Positions 32,033-41,936 are shown, counted from the first letter of the stretch. The stretch: DNA of 64,000 nt from Microbacterium sp. MYb62 (GCF_002979475.1 NZ_PCOY01000006.1:62001-126000); one strand, 5' to 3'. Notes: generated from the sequence alone by a model not told the origin. Program-made: numbers and translations.

Positions 32033-33733
32033 ATGACGGCGCCGGCGTCGGGTGCCGAACGACGCATCGCACTCGTCTCCGTGGGCTCGCGGGAGTACGC
32101 CGCCGTCGAACTCGACGGGAACGACGAGGAGCAGAGCCGTACCCCTCTGCGCGCCGATGATCTCCCGGAGTGGGTCGCCGCCGTCGAGGCGTCCGATGCC
32201 CCGCGCTGGATCATCCGCACCGCAGCGGAGACCTATGCCGTTCTCCTCCGCGCCGGCGTGCGGGTGAGCCGCAGCCACGACCTGGTGCTGTGTCACGCGA
32301 TTCTGCGCGACACGGCCTCGGTTCCGGCGCCGCTGCCGACCGCCCCAGCATGGGAGCGCCGCGAGCCGACCGTCTCCGCACCGTCGCTGTTCGACGTTTT
32401 CGAGGAGGCGAACGGCGATGAGGCGATCGACGCGACCCTCGATCAGTACCGGGCACAACGGGAGGTGATCGCGGCGGCCCCCGACGGCCGCCTCACGCTC
32501 CTGTGCGCGGCCGAGTCGGCCGGCGGACTGATCGCGGAGGAGATGCGAGTCGCGGGCCTGCCGTGGGATGAGGCTGTGCATGATGCGATCCTGACCGAGA
32601 CCCTCGGTACCCGTCCGGTCGCAGGCGGGCTGCCGAGCCGCATGGTCGAACTCGGCGACATGGTGCGGGAGCTGCTGGGCGATGCGACGCTCCATCTCGA
32701 CAGCCAGCAGAAGCTCCTGCGCGCACTGCATCGGGTGGGGGTGCAGGTCGAGTCCACGAGTCGGTGGGAGTTGGCGGAGCACGATCACCCGGCCATCGAG
32801 CCCCTGCTCGTTTACAAGAAGCTCTCGCGCCTGCTCAGTGCCAACGGCTGGGCCTGGCTCGCCGAATGGGTGCACGAGGGACGCTTCCGTCCCGTGTACA
32901 TCCCGGGAGGCGTCGTCACCGGACGCTGGGCGTCGGCGGGTGGAGGTGCGCTGCAGCTGCCGCGGAGTCTGCGCCCCGCGGTGCGCGCCGATCCCGGCTG
33001 GACGCTGGTCGTGGCGGACGTCGCTCAGCTGGAGCCGCGGATGCTCGCGGCGATGGCAGCGGACGAGGCGATGGCGCGCGCCGCGCGCGGCAGCGACCTC
33101 TACGCCGGTGTCGTCGCGTCCGGTGCGGTCGCCACCCGCGAGGAGGCGAAGTACGCGGTGCTCGGAGCGATGTACGGCGCCACGACGGGGGACAGCGGCC
33201 GGCTCGTGCCGCGTCTGCGGAAGGTCTATCCCCGCGCGATGGCGCTCGTCGACGCCGCCGCGCGGACGGGCGAGGACGGCGGCATCGTGTCGACCTGGCT
33301 CGGTCGGTCGTCGCCGCGTCCTTCGACGGAGTGGATGCGGCTGCAGTCGGAAGCGACCGGTGCCGACGCGGACCCGGCAGTCGTGGCCCTCGCTCGACGC
33401 CGAGCGCGCGATTGGGGGCGGTTCACGAGGAACTTCGTGGTGCAGGGCACCGCCGCGGAATGGTCCTTGATCTGGCTTGCCGAGATCCGCCACCGTCTGC
33501 AGCAGATCCCCGAGGTGTTCGCGGAGGCCACAGCATCGGGGGCCTTCGCGCGTTCCCCGCATCTGGCGTTCTTCCTGCACGACGAGGTGATCCTGCATGT
33601 TCCCCTCGAATACGCGGACGCCGCGGCGGCTGCCGTCCGCGATGCCGCAGCCACCGCGACGACCCGGCTGTTCGGCTCCTTCCCGATCGACGTGCCCCTC
33701 GACCTGCGCATCGCGGAGTCGGCGGAGAAGTAG
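32033..33733 (+). CDS. family A DNA polymerase-like protein (3'-5' exonuclease/polymerase)
   Basis: A 566-residue, PolA-related protein of the actinobacterial bifunctional 3'-5' exonuclease/polymerase family, without a 5' nuclease domain. Palm and finger motifs are visible: motif A VVADVAQLEPRMLA, motif B EEAKYAVLGAMYG and motif C FFLHDEVILH. The N-terminal third is a diverged exonuclease-like region. Motif A has VAQLE where PolA has YSQIE, yet the catalytic Asp and Glu remain. Likely a repair or accessory role; true PolA is presumably elsewhere. Confidence 0.87.
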   Translation: MTAPASGAERRIALVSVGSREYAAVELDGNDEEQSRTPLRADDLPEWVAAVEASDAPRWIIRTAAETYAVLLRAGVRVSRSHDLVLCHAILRDTASVPAPLPTAPAWERREPTVSAPSLFDVFEEANGDEAIDATLDQYRAQREVIAAAPDGRLTLLCAAESAGGLIAEEMRVAGLPWDEAVHDAILTETLGTRPVAGGLPSRMVELGDMVRELLGDATLHLDSQQKLLRALHRVGVQVESTSRWELAEHDHPAIEPLLVYKKLSRLLSANGWAWLAEWVHEGRFRPVYIPGGVVTGRWASAGGGALQLPRSLRPAVRADPGWTLVVADVAQLEPRMLAAMAADEAMARAARGSDLYAGVVASGAVATREEAKYAVLGAMYGATTGDSGRLVPRLRKVYPRAMALVDAAARTGEDGGIVSTWLGRSSPRPSTEWMRLQSEATGADADPAVVALARRRARDWGRFTRNFVVQGTAAEWSLIWLAEIRHRLQQIPEVFAEATASGAFARSPHLAFFLHDEVILHVPLEYADAAAAAVRDAAATATTRLFGSFPIDVPLDLRIAESAEK

Positions 33734-33760
33734 CCGCAGGTTGCCCGCATCCGGAGAACG

Positions 33761-33766
33761 TAGACT
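33761..33766 (+). promoter_or_regulatory. -10 element of RNase P RNA
   Basis: TAGACT ends 6 nt before the inferred 5' end of the RNA at about 33773. Confidence 0.45.
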
Positions 33767-33772
33767 GGACAG

Positions 33773-34135
33773 GCGAATGGGTCGACTGGACGGCCGCGTT
33801 GCGGGCAACCGCACCGAGGAACGTCCGGGCTCCTCAGGGCAGGACGGTGGGTAACACCCACCCGGAGCAATCCGCGAGAAAGTGCCACAGAGAGCAGACC
33901 GCCCCGCAAGGGGTAAGGGTGAAAGGGTGGTGTAAGAGACCACCGGGGGCCATGGTGACATGGCCCGCCAGGTAAACCTCGTCCGGAGCAAGGTCAGACA
34001 GAGGATGATGACGCGGCTCGCCGAGTCCTCGGGTAGACCGCTAGAGTGCCACGGCAACGTGTCGCCGAGAGAGATGGCCGTCGAAGGGGCGAAGAACCCC
34101 GGAACAGAACCCGGCGTACAGGTCGGCCCATTCGC
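33773..34135 (+). ncRNA. rnpB: RNase P RNA, type A
   Basis: About 363 nt. The 5' GCGAATGGGTCGAC region pairs with the 3' GTCGGCCCATTCGC to form the P1 helix. Conserved cores are GAGGAACGTCCGGGCTC near 33817 and ACAGAACCCGGCGTACAG near 34104, which form P4 and the universally conserved region. It trims the 5' leader of tRNA precursors. The ends are set from P1 pairing and may be off by a few bases. Confidence 0.93.
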
Positions 34136-34244
34136 ATTCACGATCTGATCAAGTTCATTTTGATTCTGTACGTCGAGCTGGCGCGTGGGGACCTCGCAGC
34201 GACATGCTCGGCGTCCGCTGCTGGTTCGTAAGCCGGGTGCCCGG

Positions 34245-34250
34245 TAGCGT
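34245..34250 (+). promoter_or_regulatory. -10 element of the lipoprotein gene, leaderless
   Basis: TAGCGT ends 6 nt before the ATG at 34257. Confidence 0.5.
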
Positions 34251-34256
34251 TCGTTC

Positions 34257-34787
34257 ATGTCGTACCGCACCCCCGCCGCGACCACGGCGCTTCTCTTCGG
34301 CTTGTCCGCCGCAGTGCTCACCGGCTGTGGCGCGCCGACCCCGGGGGGGGGGGTCATCGAGCCACCTGCTGAGGCGCAGCCCACCCTGGCGCCGAGCACC
34401 GAGCCGACGTCGGGCGCCGACCCGGCCCCCGCGGCGACACCCCAGTGCCGGCGGCCAGGCGGAGATGGGACGATCTCCAACGGCGAGCCGCTGAACGTCG
34501 GTCTGTACGACGGCATGGTCGACCTGGGACCGCGCGTAGGAGCGAATGGGACCGTCGCGTCCGCGGATGACGGCTCACTCGCGTCGTACGTGGTCGCGCC
34601 GGGTGACTACAAGGATGCGATCCTCGAACGGCTCTGTCTCGGCCCGTACTCCTACGAAGCGCTGAATGCCGTTCGTCGCGGGAGCCTGTACTCTGTCGAC
34701 CCTACGAACCAGACGTACCTGACCCCGCTCCACGCCGGCGACACGCTGAACCTCAGCCCTTACACGATCACGAGCGTGGGGACGTGA
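34257..34787 (+). CDS. lipoprotein with LysM-like C-terminal region
   Basis: A 176-residue secreted lipoprotein. The signal peptide ends in the lipobox LTGC, with the lipidated cysteine near residue 24, followed by a Pro/Ala/Glu/Thr-rich linker to about residue 62. The C-terminal region has YVVAPGDYKDAILERLCL and LHAGDTLNLSPY, which resemble a LysM domain, so peptidoglycan binding is possible. An 11-G tract lies in codons just after the lipobox. Confidence 0.72.
   Translation: MSYRTPAATTALLFGLSAAVLTGCGAPTPGGGVIEPPAEAQPTLAPSTEPTSGADPAPAATPQCRRPGGDGTISNGEPLNVGLYDGMVDLGPRVGANGTVASADDGSLASYVVAPGDYKDAILERLCLGPYSYEALNAVRRGSLYSVDPTNQTYLTPLHAGDTLNLSPYTITSVGT
34343..34353 (+). repeat. 11-G homopolymer tract in the lipoprotein gene
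   Basis: Eleven consecutive G, encoding the Gly-Gly-Gly after the lipobox. One-base slippage would truncate the protein before its folded domain. It is in frame as given. Confidence 0.9.
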
Positions 34788-34962
34788 ACGGCGAGGTGCA
34801 TTCGTATGAGACCGTGTTCATCCTGCCGCCGCAACGCTGAGCGCATCGGGTCTTTCGCGCAGGATCGGTCGTCTCCTCCCCAAGGGTGAGCTCGGCATTC
34901 CGGTGCGAAGAGTATCTTGCTAACTTCTGCTTCATCGTGCACGAATCGACGGAGGAGATCTC

Positions 34963-36444
34963 ATGGCGAAGAAGCCGAACATCATCCTGTTCATGTCCGA
35001 CGACGTGGGATGGGGCGACCTCGGGTGCTACGGAGGCGGTGAGAACCGCGGGGCCCCGACCCCGAACCTCGATCGGCTCGCCGCCGAGGGCCTGCAGTTC
35101 ATGTCGTTCTATGGACAGCCCAGCTGCACGCCTGGACGTGCTGCCGCGCTGACAGGGCGCCTCCCGATCCGCAGCGGCATGACGACGGTGGCCTTTCCTG
35201 GAGACGGCGGAGGTCTTCCCGCACCGGAGTGGACGCTGGCCAGCGTGCTGAAGAAGGCCGAGTACAACACGTGCCACATCGGAAAGTGGCATCTCGGTGA
35301 AGCGGACTACGCCATGCCGACAGCCCACGGCTTCGATGAGATGTACAACACGACGCTGTACCACCTGAACGCCTACACGTACACCGACAAGGCCTTCAAC
35401 CCGGACTTCCCGTTCGACGATGAGGCGACCATGAAGATGTGGGGCAACGTCATCGGGGCCCTCGATGGGAAAGCCGGTGAAGCACCCACCGAGGTGGAGA
35501 AGCTCGACTCCGCCAACATCCCCTTCATCGACGAGAAATCCACGGATCACGCGATCGACTACATCGAGTCCCATGCGAAGGACGAGGAGCCCTTCTTCCT
35601 GTACCTGAACACGGCCAAGTTGCACCAGCCGAACCTCCCGCATCCGGACTTCGAAGGAGCCTCGCTCGGGAAGTCGAAGTTCCTCGATTCGCTCGTCGAG
35701 CTCGACCATCGAGTGGGAGTCGTCATCGACAAGATCCGCGAACTCGGCATCGCCGAGGACACGCTGGTGGTGTGGACGACCGACAACGGCGCCTGGCAGG
35801 ACGTCTACCCCGACTGCGGGTACACCCCGTACCGCGGGACGAAGGGCACGGACTACGAGGGCGGCAGTCGCGTCCCCGCCATCGCGTGGTGGCCCGGAAC
35901 GATCGAAGCCGGTCGCCGCAACTCGGAGATCGTCGGATCGCTCGACCTCATGGCGACGTTCGCGAGCCTCGCCGGCGTCGATCTTCCCACCGAGGACCGG
36001 GAAGGAGAACCGACCATCTTCGACAGCTTCGACCAGTCGGGACTCTTGAAGGGGGAGGGAGGGTCGACCAGAGACCATTGGCTCTACATGACCGAGACCG
36101 AGATGATCCCCGGCGCAGTGCGGGTAGGCAAGTGGAAGGCGATCTGGAACGTCCGCGACCAGTGGCGCGGGCCTTCGTCGTACACGGCCATCGTCCCGGA
36201 GCTCTTCGATCTCTGGCAGGATCCGCAGGAGCGCTACGACATCTTCATGACCAGCTTCGCGGAGAAGACGTGGCAGGCGCCGCAGATGGCCGCACGGCTG
36301 CTGAGCGTGCTCCCAAGCTATCAGAAGTACCCGAACCGTCCTCTGCAGTCCGCCGGGATCAGCTACGCGATGTTCGACGTCGAGGACGCACAGGTGCAGC
36401 AGCAGATCCAGAAGATGCTCCACGGGCTGAGCTCCAGCGCCTGA
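34963..36444 (+). CDS. arylsulfatase (sulfatase family S1)
   Basis: A 493-residue type I sulfatase that hydrolyses sulfate esters. The formylglycine motif is C55-T-P-G-R59 in SCTPGRAAALTG, with metal-binding DD at 13-14 (FMSDDVGWGD) and a second metal site in WTTDNGAW. The cysteine must be oxidised to formylglycine to be active. No signal peptide, so it is cytoplasmic or uses another route. GGAGGAG precedes the ATG. No transporter or carbohydrate gene is adjacent. Confidence 0.92.
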   Translation: MAKKPNIILFMSDDVGWGDLGCYGGGENRGAPTPNLDRLAAEGLQFMSFYGQPSCTPGRAAALTGRLPIRSGMTTVAFPGDGGGLPAPEWTLASVLKKAEYNTCHIGKWHLGEADYAMPTAHGFDEMYNTTLYHLNAYTYTDKAFNPDFPFDDEATMKMWGNVIGALDGKAGEAPTEVEKLDSANIPFIDEKSTDHAIDYIESHAKDEEPFFLYLNTAKLHQPNLPHPDFEGASLGKSKFLDSLVELDHRVGVVIDKIRELGIAEDTLVVWTTDNGAWQDVYPDCGYTPYRGTKGTDYEGGSRVPAIAWWPGTIEAGRRNSEIVGSLDLMATFASLAGVDLPTEDREGEPTIFDSFDQSGLLKGEGGSTRDHWLYMTETEMIPGAVRVGKWKAIWNVRDQWRGPSSYTAIVPELFDLWQDPQERYDIFMTSFAEKTWQAPQMAARLLSVLPSYQKYPNRPLQSAGISYAMFDVEDAQVQQQIQKMLHGLSSSA

Positions 36445-36453
36445 CCCGGATGC

Positions 36454-36497
36454 ATGAGGAAGGCCCCGACGACCGCATTCGTCGGGGCCTTCCTCAT
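36454..36497. terminator. bidirectional terminator between the sulfatase gene and ppgK
   Basis: A 17-bp perfect stem (ATGAGGAAGGCCCCGAC and its complement) with a 10-nt loop, between convergent genes. Confidence 0.82.
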
Positions 36498-36540
36498 CGG
36501 GACGCGGCGTGCTCGCCCTGGCCCCGGAGCCTGCGAAGGA

Positions 36541-37287
36541 TCAGTCGCCGGAAAGGGAAGCAGCTCCGATGATCCCCGAGTTGTTGCGGTGGATCGCCGG
36601 GACGATCGGGGTCTTGAGGTCGAGGAGCGGGAGGAAATCTCCGGCGTTCTTCGACACGCCGCCGCCGACGACGAACAGGTCCGGACTGAACAGGAACTCG
36701 ATGTGCGAGTAGAACGCCTGCAGACGCTCCGCCCACTCTGCCCACGTGAGGTTCTCGCGTTCGCGCGCGGAGGTCGCGGCGTAGGTCTCGACCGACTCGT
36801 ACTCGCGGAAGTTGAGGTGGCCGAGCTCGGTGTTCGGCAGCAGCACGCCGTCGTAGAGGAAGGCGGATCCGATGCCGGTGCCGAGGGTCGTCAGCAGCGT
36901 GAAACCGCGCACGTCCCTGGCGGCCCCGTGGCGCGCCTCGGCCACGCCTGCGGCATCGGCGTCGTTCACGAACACGATGTTGCGCCCGAGGCCGTCGCGG
37001 AAGAAGCGCTCCGCGTCGAAGTCGATCCACTCCTTCGAGACGTTCGCGGCGGAGAGCGTCTTGCCGCGCTTGACGATCGCGGGGAACGCGACGCCGAGCG
37101 GCAGCGTCGAGTCGTGCACGTCGAGCGTCTTCAGAACGGTCTGCACGGCGACCAGGACATCCTGTGGCGATGCGCCCTCAGGCGTGGGGACCCGCACCCT
37201 GTCGGAGGCCATGATGCCGTGCTCGAGGTCGACGATTCCTGCTTTGATACCCGTGCCGCCGATGTCGACGCCGATCGCTTTTGCCAT
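36541..37287 (-). CDS. ppgK: polyphosphate glucokinase
   Basis: ROK-family kinase that phosphorylates glucose with polyphosphate (and often ATP). The phosphate-binding GVDIGGTGIKAG is at residues 6-17, TLGTGIGSA follows mid-protein, and HLNFREYES precedes the sugar site. 248 residues, the PpgK length and shorter than ATP glucokinases, which supports the polyphosphate form. The ATG at 37287 is preceded by TAAGCT at 7 nt, so the mRNA is probably leaderless. Confidence 0.92.
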   Translation of the reverse strand: MAKAIGVDIGGTGIKAGIVDLEHGIMASDRVRVPTPEGASPQDVLVAVQTVLKTLDVHDSTLPLGVAFPAIVKRGKTLSAANVSKEWIDFDAERFFRDGLGRNIVFVNDADAAGVAEARHGAARDVRGFTLLTTLGTGIGSAFLYDGVLLPNTELGHLNFREYESVETYAATSARERENLTWAEWAERLQAFYSHIEFLFSPDLFVVGGGVSKNAGDFLPLLDLKTPIVPAIHRNNSGIIGAASLSGD

Positions 37288-37294
37288 GGGCGAT

Positions 37295-37300
37295 AGCTTA
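37295..37300 (-). promoter_or_regulatory. -10 element of ppgK, leaderless
   Basis: TAAGCT on the minus strand, 7 nt before the ATG at 37287. Confidence 0.45.
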
Positions 37301-37355
37301 GCGACCGCGGTGCGCGCCAGTAGGATCGATGACATCACGTGAAGAAGGGGCAGAC

Positions 37356-37580
37356 ATGTCTGACGGCGACCACAAGTACTGGTACAACTCCACGACCGGC
37401 GAGATCGAGTTCGGAATGATCTCACCCTCCATCGACCGCATCGGTCCGTTCGACACGGAGTCCGAGGCCCGCCGTGCCCCCGAGGTCGTCAAGGAGCGTG
37501 CGCGCGCCTGGGCCGACGAGGAAGCCGTCGAGCAGGGCTGGGATGTCAAGGGCGACGCAAAGGGCCAGGGCGCAGAGTAG
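37356..37580 (+). CDS. small conserved actinobacterial protein, unknown function
   Basis: A 74-residue acidic protein of a family widespread in actinobacteria, sometimes labelled SPOR-like. It has KYWYNSTTGEIE and a GPFDTESEARRAPEV segment. No membrane helix or signal peptide. The ribosome binding site GAAGAAGGGG precedes the ATG at 37356. It lies 2 bp before glnA2, so the two are translationally linked. Confidence 0.78.
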   Translation: MSDGDHKYWYNSTTGEIEFGMISPSIDRIGPFDTESEARRAPEVVKERARAWADEEAVEQGWDVKGDAKGQGAE

Positions 37581-37582
37581 CC

Positions 37583-38920
37583 ATGGACAAGCAGAGGGAC
37601 TTCGTCCTCCGCACGATCGAGGAGCGCGGCGTCAAGTTCGTGCGCCTCTGGTTCACCGACGTCATCGGCACGCTCAAGTCGGTGGCGATCGCCCCGGCCG
37701 AGGTCGAGGGCGCGTTCGCGGAGGGCATCGGATTCGACGGTTCGGCGATCGAGGGACTGACTCGCACCTACGAGTCCGACCTGCTGGCCCAGCCTGATCC
37801 GACGACGTTCCAGACTCTGCCCTGGCGCGGGGAGATCGACCCGACGGCGCGCATGTTCTGCGACTTGACGACCCCCGACGGCCAGCCGGCCGTCGCCGAC
37901 CCGCGTCATGTGCTCAAGCGCACACTCGCGAAAGCCGCGGACGCCGGCTTCACGTTCTACACGCACCCGGAGATCGAGTTCTATCTGCTGAAGTCCTCGT
38001 CGTTCGGCCCCGACGGTCCCGTCCCCGTGGACTCCGCCGGCTACTTCGACAACGTTCCCGGCGGTACGGCCCACGACTTCCGTCGCCGTTCCGTGCGGAT
38101 GCTCGAAGACCTCGGCATCTCGGTCGAGTTCAGCCACCATGAGGGCGGTCCCGGGCAGAACGAGATCGACCTGCGCTACGCCGACGCACTGACGACGGCC
38201 GACAACGTCATGACGTTCCGAACCGTGATCAAGGAGGTGGCGATCGAGCAGGGCGTCTATGCGACGTTCATGCCGAAGCCTCTGAGTGGTCAGCCGGGCA
38301 GCGGGATGCACACGCACATGTCGCTGTTCGAAGGCGACCAGAACGCGTTCTACGAGGAGGGCGCGAAGTACCAGCTCTCCAAGACGGGGAGGCACTTCAT
38401 CGCGGGCCTGCTCAAGCATGCGAACGAGATCTCGGCGGTCACGAACCAGTTCGTGAACTCGTACAAGCGGCTCTGGGGCGGCGACGAGGCTCCGAGCTTC
38501 ATCACGTGGGGTCACAACAACCGCTCCGCGCTCGTGCGGGTGCCGATGTACAAGCCCAACAAGGGGCAGTCGTCACGGGTCGAGTACCGCGCGCTGGACT
38601 CCGCCGCGAACCCGTACCTGGCCTACGCGCTCATGCTCGCCGCCGGGCTCAAGGGCATCGAAGAGGGGTACGAGCTTCCGCCGGAGGCCGAGGACAACGT
38701 CTGGGCACTCAGCGACGCCGAGCGGCGGGCACTGGGCTACTCGGCCTTGCCGGCGAGCCTCGACCACGCGCTCGAGTACATGGAGGCTTCCGAACTCGTC
38801 GCCGAGACCCTCGGGGAGCAGGTGTTCAACTACGTGCTGCTCAACAAGCGCAAGGAGTGGGAGGCCTACCGCGGTCAGGTCACCCCGTTGGAGCTGAAGA
38901 ACAACCTCGAGCTTCTCTGA
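37583..38920 (+). CDS. glnA2: glutamine synthetase, type I
   Basis: ATP-dependent ligase joining glutamate and ammonia. 445 residues. IEFY (131-134), HHEGGPGQNE (185-194) and GSGMHTHMS (239-247) are the metal and substrate loops; NRSALVRVP (313-321) is the ATP and glutamate site. Synteny with glnE identifies the glnA2 lineage. Y363 in EGYELPP aligns with the adenylylation tyrosine of glnA1 (Y402). Shorter than GlnA1, with no long insert after residue 140. Confidence 0.92.
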   Translation: MDKQRDFVLRTIEERGVKFVRLWFTDVIGTLKSVAIAPAEVEGAFAEGIGFDGSAIEGLTRTYESDLLAQPDPTTFQTLPWRGEIDPTARMFCDLTTPDGQPAVADPRHVLKRTLAKAADAGFTFYTHPEIEFYLLKSSSFGPDGPVPVDSAGYFDNVPGGTAHDFRRRSVRMLEDLGISVEFSHHEGGPGQNEIDLRYADALTTADNVMTFRTVIKEVAIEQGVYATFMPKPLSGQPGSGMHTHMSLFEGDQNAFYEEGAKYQLSKTGRHFIAGLLKHANEISAVTNQFVNSYKRLWGGDEAPSFITWGHNNRSALVRVPMYKPNKGQSSRVEYRALDSAANPYLAYALMLAAGLKGIEEGYELPPEAEDNVWALSDAERRALGYSALPASLDHALEYMEASELVAETLGEQVFNYVLLNKRKEWEAYRGQVTPLELKNNLELL

Positions 38921-38929
38921 GGGGCGCGC

Positions 38930-41905
38930 ATGGCCCGTCCGGACGACTCCGTCTCGCTCTCCGCCCTGGCCAGGCTCGGGTTCGCTGAGTTGAGCGAGGC
39001 CGCGGCCGGCCTGGCGGAGCTGGCGACGATCCTCGATCGACCACGAGCGGTGCTGCTCGAGGCCGACGATGCTGCGGATCCCGACGCGGCGGTGCGCGGA
39101 CTGCTCCGTGTCGCGCGCCGGGATGCGACGCCGTTGCGTGCGCTGCTCGATGACGAGGCGACGCGCCGGCGCGTCTGGCGGGTCTTCGGTGCCTCGGAAG
39201 GTCTCGCCGACTTCTTCCTCCGTCATCCGGACCAGCTCACGGTGCTGGAGGGGGCGACCACCAGCCTTCCCTCGGCGAGCGACCTGCACGAGGGACTGCT
39301 GAGATCGGTCGACGCGGTCGAGGGTTTCGCGAGGAGTGCGGACGACGACGTGATCGTCGCGCTCCGGGTCGCCTATCGCCGGAACCTGGCAGCCATCGCG
39401 GCGTTCGACCTCACGCACCCGGCTCCGGAGACGATCGTCGCCGAGGTGTCGGCCGCGCTGGCCGACGTCGCCGGCGCTGCCCTGGAAGCGTCCCTCGCGG
39501 TGGCCAGGACCCGGCTCCAGGAGTCGACGGCCCGGGAAGAAGTCGCCGCGACGCGCTTCGCCATCATCGGCATGGGGAAGGCCGGTGCCCGGGAGCTGAA
39601 CTACGTCAGCGACGTCGACGTGATCTTCGTCGGGGGGACCAGCGACGAACACGTCGTGAGCGAGGCGCGCGCGATCGACACCGCCACCCGCCTGGCCCGG
39701 GAGACGATGCGCAACCTGAGTGCGATCGAAGTCGAACCGCCGCTGTGGGAGGTGGATGCCGCGCTCCGCCCCGAGGGGAAGCAGGGGGCACTGGTGCGGT
39801 CCCTCGCCTCGCATCTCGCGTACTACGACCGCTGGGCCAAGAGCTGGGAGTTCCAGGCTCTGCTCAAAGCGCGTCCGCTCGCCGGTGACCCCGGACTCGG
39901 TGCGGAGTACATCGAGGCTGTGCAGCCGAAGATCTGGTCCAGTGCGGCGAGGCAGGACTTCGTCGAGAGCGTGCAGCGGATGCGCGAGCGCGTCATGGAG
40001 CACATCGACCCCGAGGATGCGCCGTATCAGCTGAAGCTCGGCGCCGGCGGGCTGCGCGACATCGAGTTCACCGTGCAGCTGCTGCAGCTCGTGCACGGTC
40101 TCACCGACGAGTCGCTGCGCACGAGGGGCACCCTCGAGAGCCTCGATGCGCTCGTCGACGGCGGCTACATCGGGCGCGTGGATGCCGCCGCATTCGCCGA
40201 CGACTACCGTCTGCTGCGCCTGATGGAGCATCGCCTCCAGCTCCGAGAGCTCAGCCGCACGCACCTGATGCCGCGCACACCGGCAGGATTGCGCATCCTG
40301 GCGCGGGGGACGGGCTTGGCGGAGAGCGGCGAAGGCGTCTGGGCTCGGTGGGAGACCGTGCGCCGCGAGGTGCGTGAGATCCACACCCGACTGTTCTACC
40401 GGCCGCTGCTCAGCGCCGTGGCAGGTCTGCCGGAGGAGGAGCGCACGCTCTCCGCCGCGCAGGCCCACGATCGCCTGGCCGCCATCGGATTCCGCGACCC
40501 TGCAGGGGCACTGCGCCACATCGGTGCGCTCACGAGCGGACTCAGCCGCAAGGCGACCATCCAACGCCACCTGATGCCCATCATGGTGCGGTGGTTCGCC
40601 GACGGCAGCGATCCGGACTACGCGCTGCTCGCGTTCCGGCGCATCAGCGAGCGCCTCGGCGACACCCCGTGGTTCCTCCGGATGCTGCGGGACTCCTCGG
40701 GAGCAGCCGAGAGCCTCACACGGCTGCTGTCCTCCTCGCGCTACATCGGCGAGCTCCTGGAGTGGATCCCCGAGTCCGTCGCCTGGTTGGACAGCGCAGG
40801 GCGCCTGCGTCCGCGGGGCGGTGCCGCACTGGACGAGGAGGCCCGTGCCATCCAGACGCGGCATGAGACGGTCGGTGACGCCCTGCGGGCGGTCAGGGCG
40901 CTGCGACGCCGGGAACTCCTGCGCACCGCGATGGGAGCCGTTCTCGATGTCCTCACGATCGAGGAGGTCGCCACCGCGCTCACCGAGATCACCGAGGCCA
41001 CGATCCAGGCCGCGTTGCGGGCGGTGATCCGTGAGGTGGTGCCGTCGGAGGACGAGGCTCTGGACTTCGCCGTCATCGCGATGGGGCGGTTCGGCGGTGC
41101 AGAGCTCGGGTTCGGCTCCGATGCGGACATCCTCTACGTGTATGACGCGAACGGCGTCGACTCGGAGCGTGCACAGAAGCTCGCGACGCAGATCGTGGCA
41201 GGTCTGCGTGAGCATCTGACCGACCATCGCCTCCCACTCGATCTCGACGCCGACCTCCGACCCGAGGGGCGCAACGGACCGGTCGTGCGGTCACTCCAGG
41301 CATACACCGAGTACTACCGACGCTGGTCGCTGTCGTGGGAGGCGCAGGCCCTCCTCCGCGCCCGCGGCGTGGCGGGGAGCGTGAAGCTGATCGAGAAGTT
41401 CACCGCGCTCGCTGACACGATCCGCTACCCCGAGGCCGTCGATCTGCAGGGGATGCGCGAGATCAAGCGCATCAAGGCCAGGGTCGAGGGGGAGAGGCTG
41501 CCCCAGGGCGCGGACCCGCGTCGGCACCTGAAGCTCGGTCCCGGCAGCCTCAGTGATGTCGAGTGGCTGGTGCAGCTGATCCAGCTCCAGCACGCGCATG
41601 CTGTGCCGGGGTTGCGCACGACCTCGACGCTCGGTGCGCTGGACGCCGCGGTGGGCGCCGAACTCGTGCCGCACGACGATGCCGAGCGGCTGCGCGAAGC
41701 CTGGCGGCTCTCCAGCCGCCTCCGTTCGGCGATCACCCTGCTGACCGGGCAGACCAGTGACGTGCTCCCCGCCGATCGGAGGCAGCTCGACGCGATCGGT
41801 CGGCTCCTCGGCTATCCCGACCGCTCGGCGACCGAACTCGAAGAGGACTATCTCGGTGTGACCCGACGCGCACGGAAGACGTTCGAGCAGCTCTTCTACG
41901 GCTGA
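38930..41905 (+). CDS. glnE: bifunctional glutamine synthetase adenylyltransferase/deadenylase
   Basis: Controls glutamine synthetase by adding or removing AMP. 991 residues with two nucleotidyltransferase halves: the first has GMGKAGARELNYVSDVDVIF, the second AMGRFGGAELGFGSDADILY, each carrying the G-S/G-D-x-D motif. Linking helical regions follow each half. It starts 10 bp after glnA2 with a GAGGGG ribosome binding site, so the two form an operon. Its main substrate in this organism is probably GlnA1 (50-51.5 kb). Confidence 0.95.
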   Translation: MARPDDSVSLSALARLGFAELSEAAAGLAELATILDRPRAVLLEADDAADPDAAVRGLLRVARRDATPLRALLDDEATRRRVWRVFGASEGLADFFLRHPDQLTVLEGATTSLPSASDLHEGLLRSVDAVEGFARSADDDVIVALRVAYRRNLAAIAAFDLTHPAPETIVAEVSAALADVAGAALEASLAVARTRLQESTAREEVAATRFAIIGMGKAGARELNYVSDVDVIFVGGTSDEHVVSEARAIDTATRLARETMRNLSAIEVEPPLWEVDAALRPEGKQGALVRSLASHLAYYDRWAKSWEFQALLKARPLAGDPGLGAEYIEAVQPKIWSSAARQDFVESVQRMRERVMEHIDPEDAPYQLKLGAGGLRDIEFTVQLLQLVHGLTDESLRTRGTLESLDALVDGGYIGRVDAAAFADDYRLLRLMEHRLQLRELSRTHLMPRTPAGLRILARGTGLAESGEGVWARWETVRREVREIHTRLFYRPLLSAVAGLPEEERTLSAAQAHDRLAAIGFRDPAGALRHIGALTSGLSRKATIQRHLMPIMVRWFADGSDPDYALLAFRRISERLGDTPWFLRMLRDSSGAAESLTRLLSSSRYIGELLEWIPESVAWLDSAGRLRPRGGAALDEEARAIQTRHETVGDALRAVRALRRRELLRTAMGAVLDVLTIEEVATALTEITEATIQAALRAVIREVVPSEDEALDFAVIAMGRFGGAELGFGSDADILYVYDANGVDSERAQKLATQIVAGLREHLTDHRLPLDLDADLRPEGRNGPVVRSLQAYTEYYRRWSLSWEAQALLRARGVAGSVKLIEKFTALADTIRYPEAVDLQGMREIKRIKARVEGERLPQGADPRRHLKLGPGSLSDVEWLVQLIQLQHAHAVPGLRTTSTLGALDAAVGAELVPHDDAERLREAWRLSSRLRSAITLLTGQTSDVLPADRRQLDAIGRLLGYPDRSATELEEDYLGVTRRARKTFEQLFYG

Positions 41906-41936
41906 CCGCGCCCGCCGGTTTGCAGTATGGGGCGCG

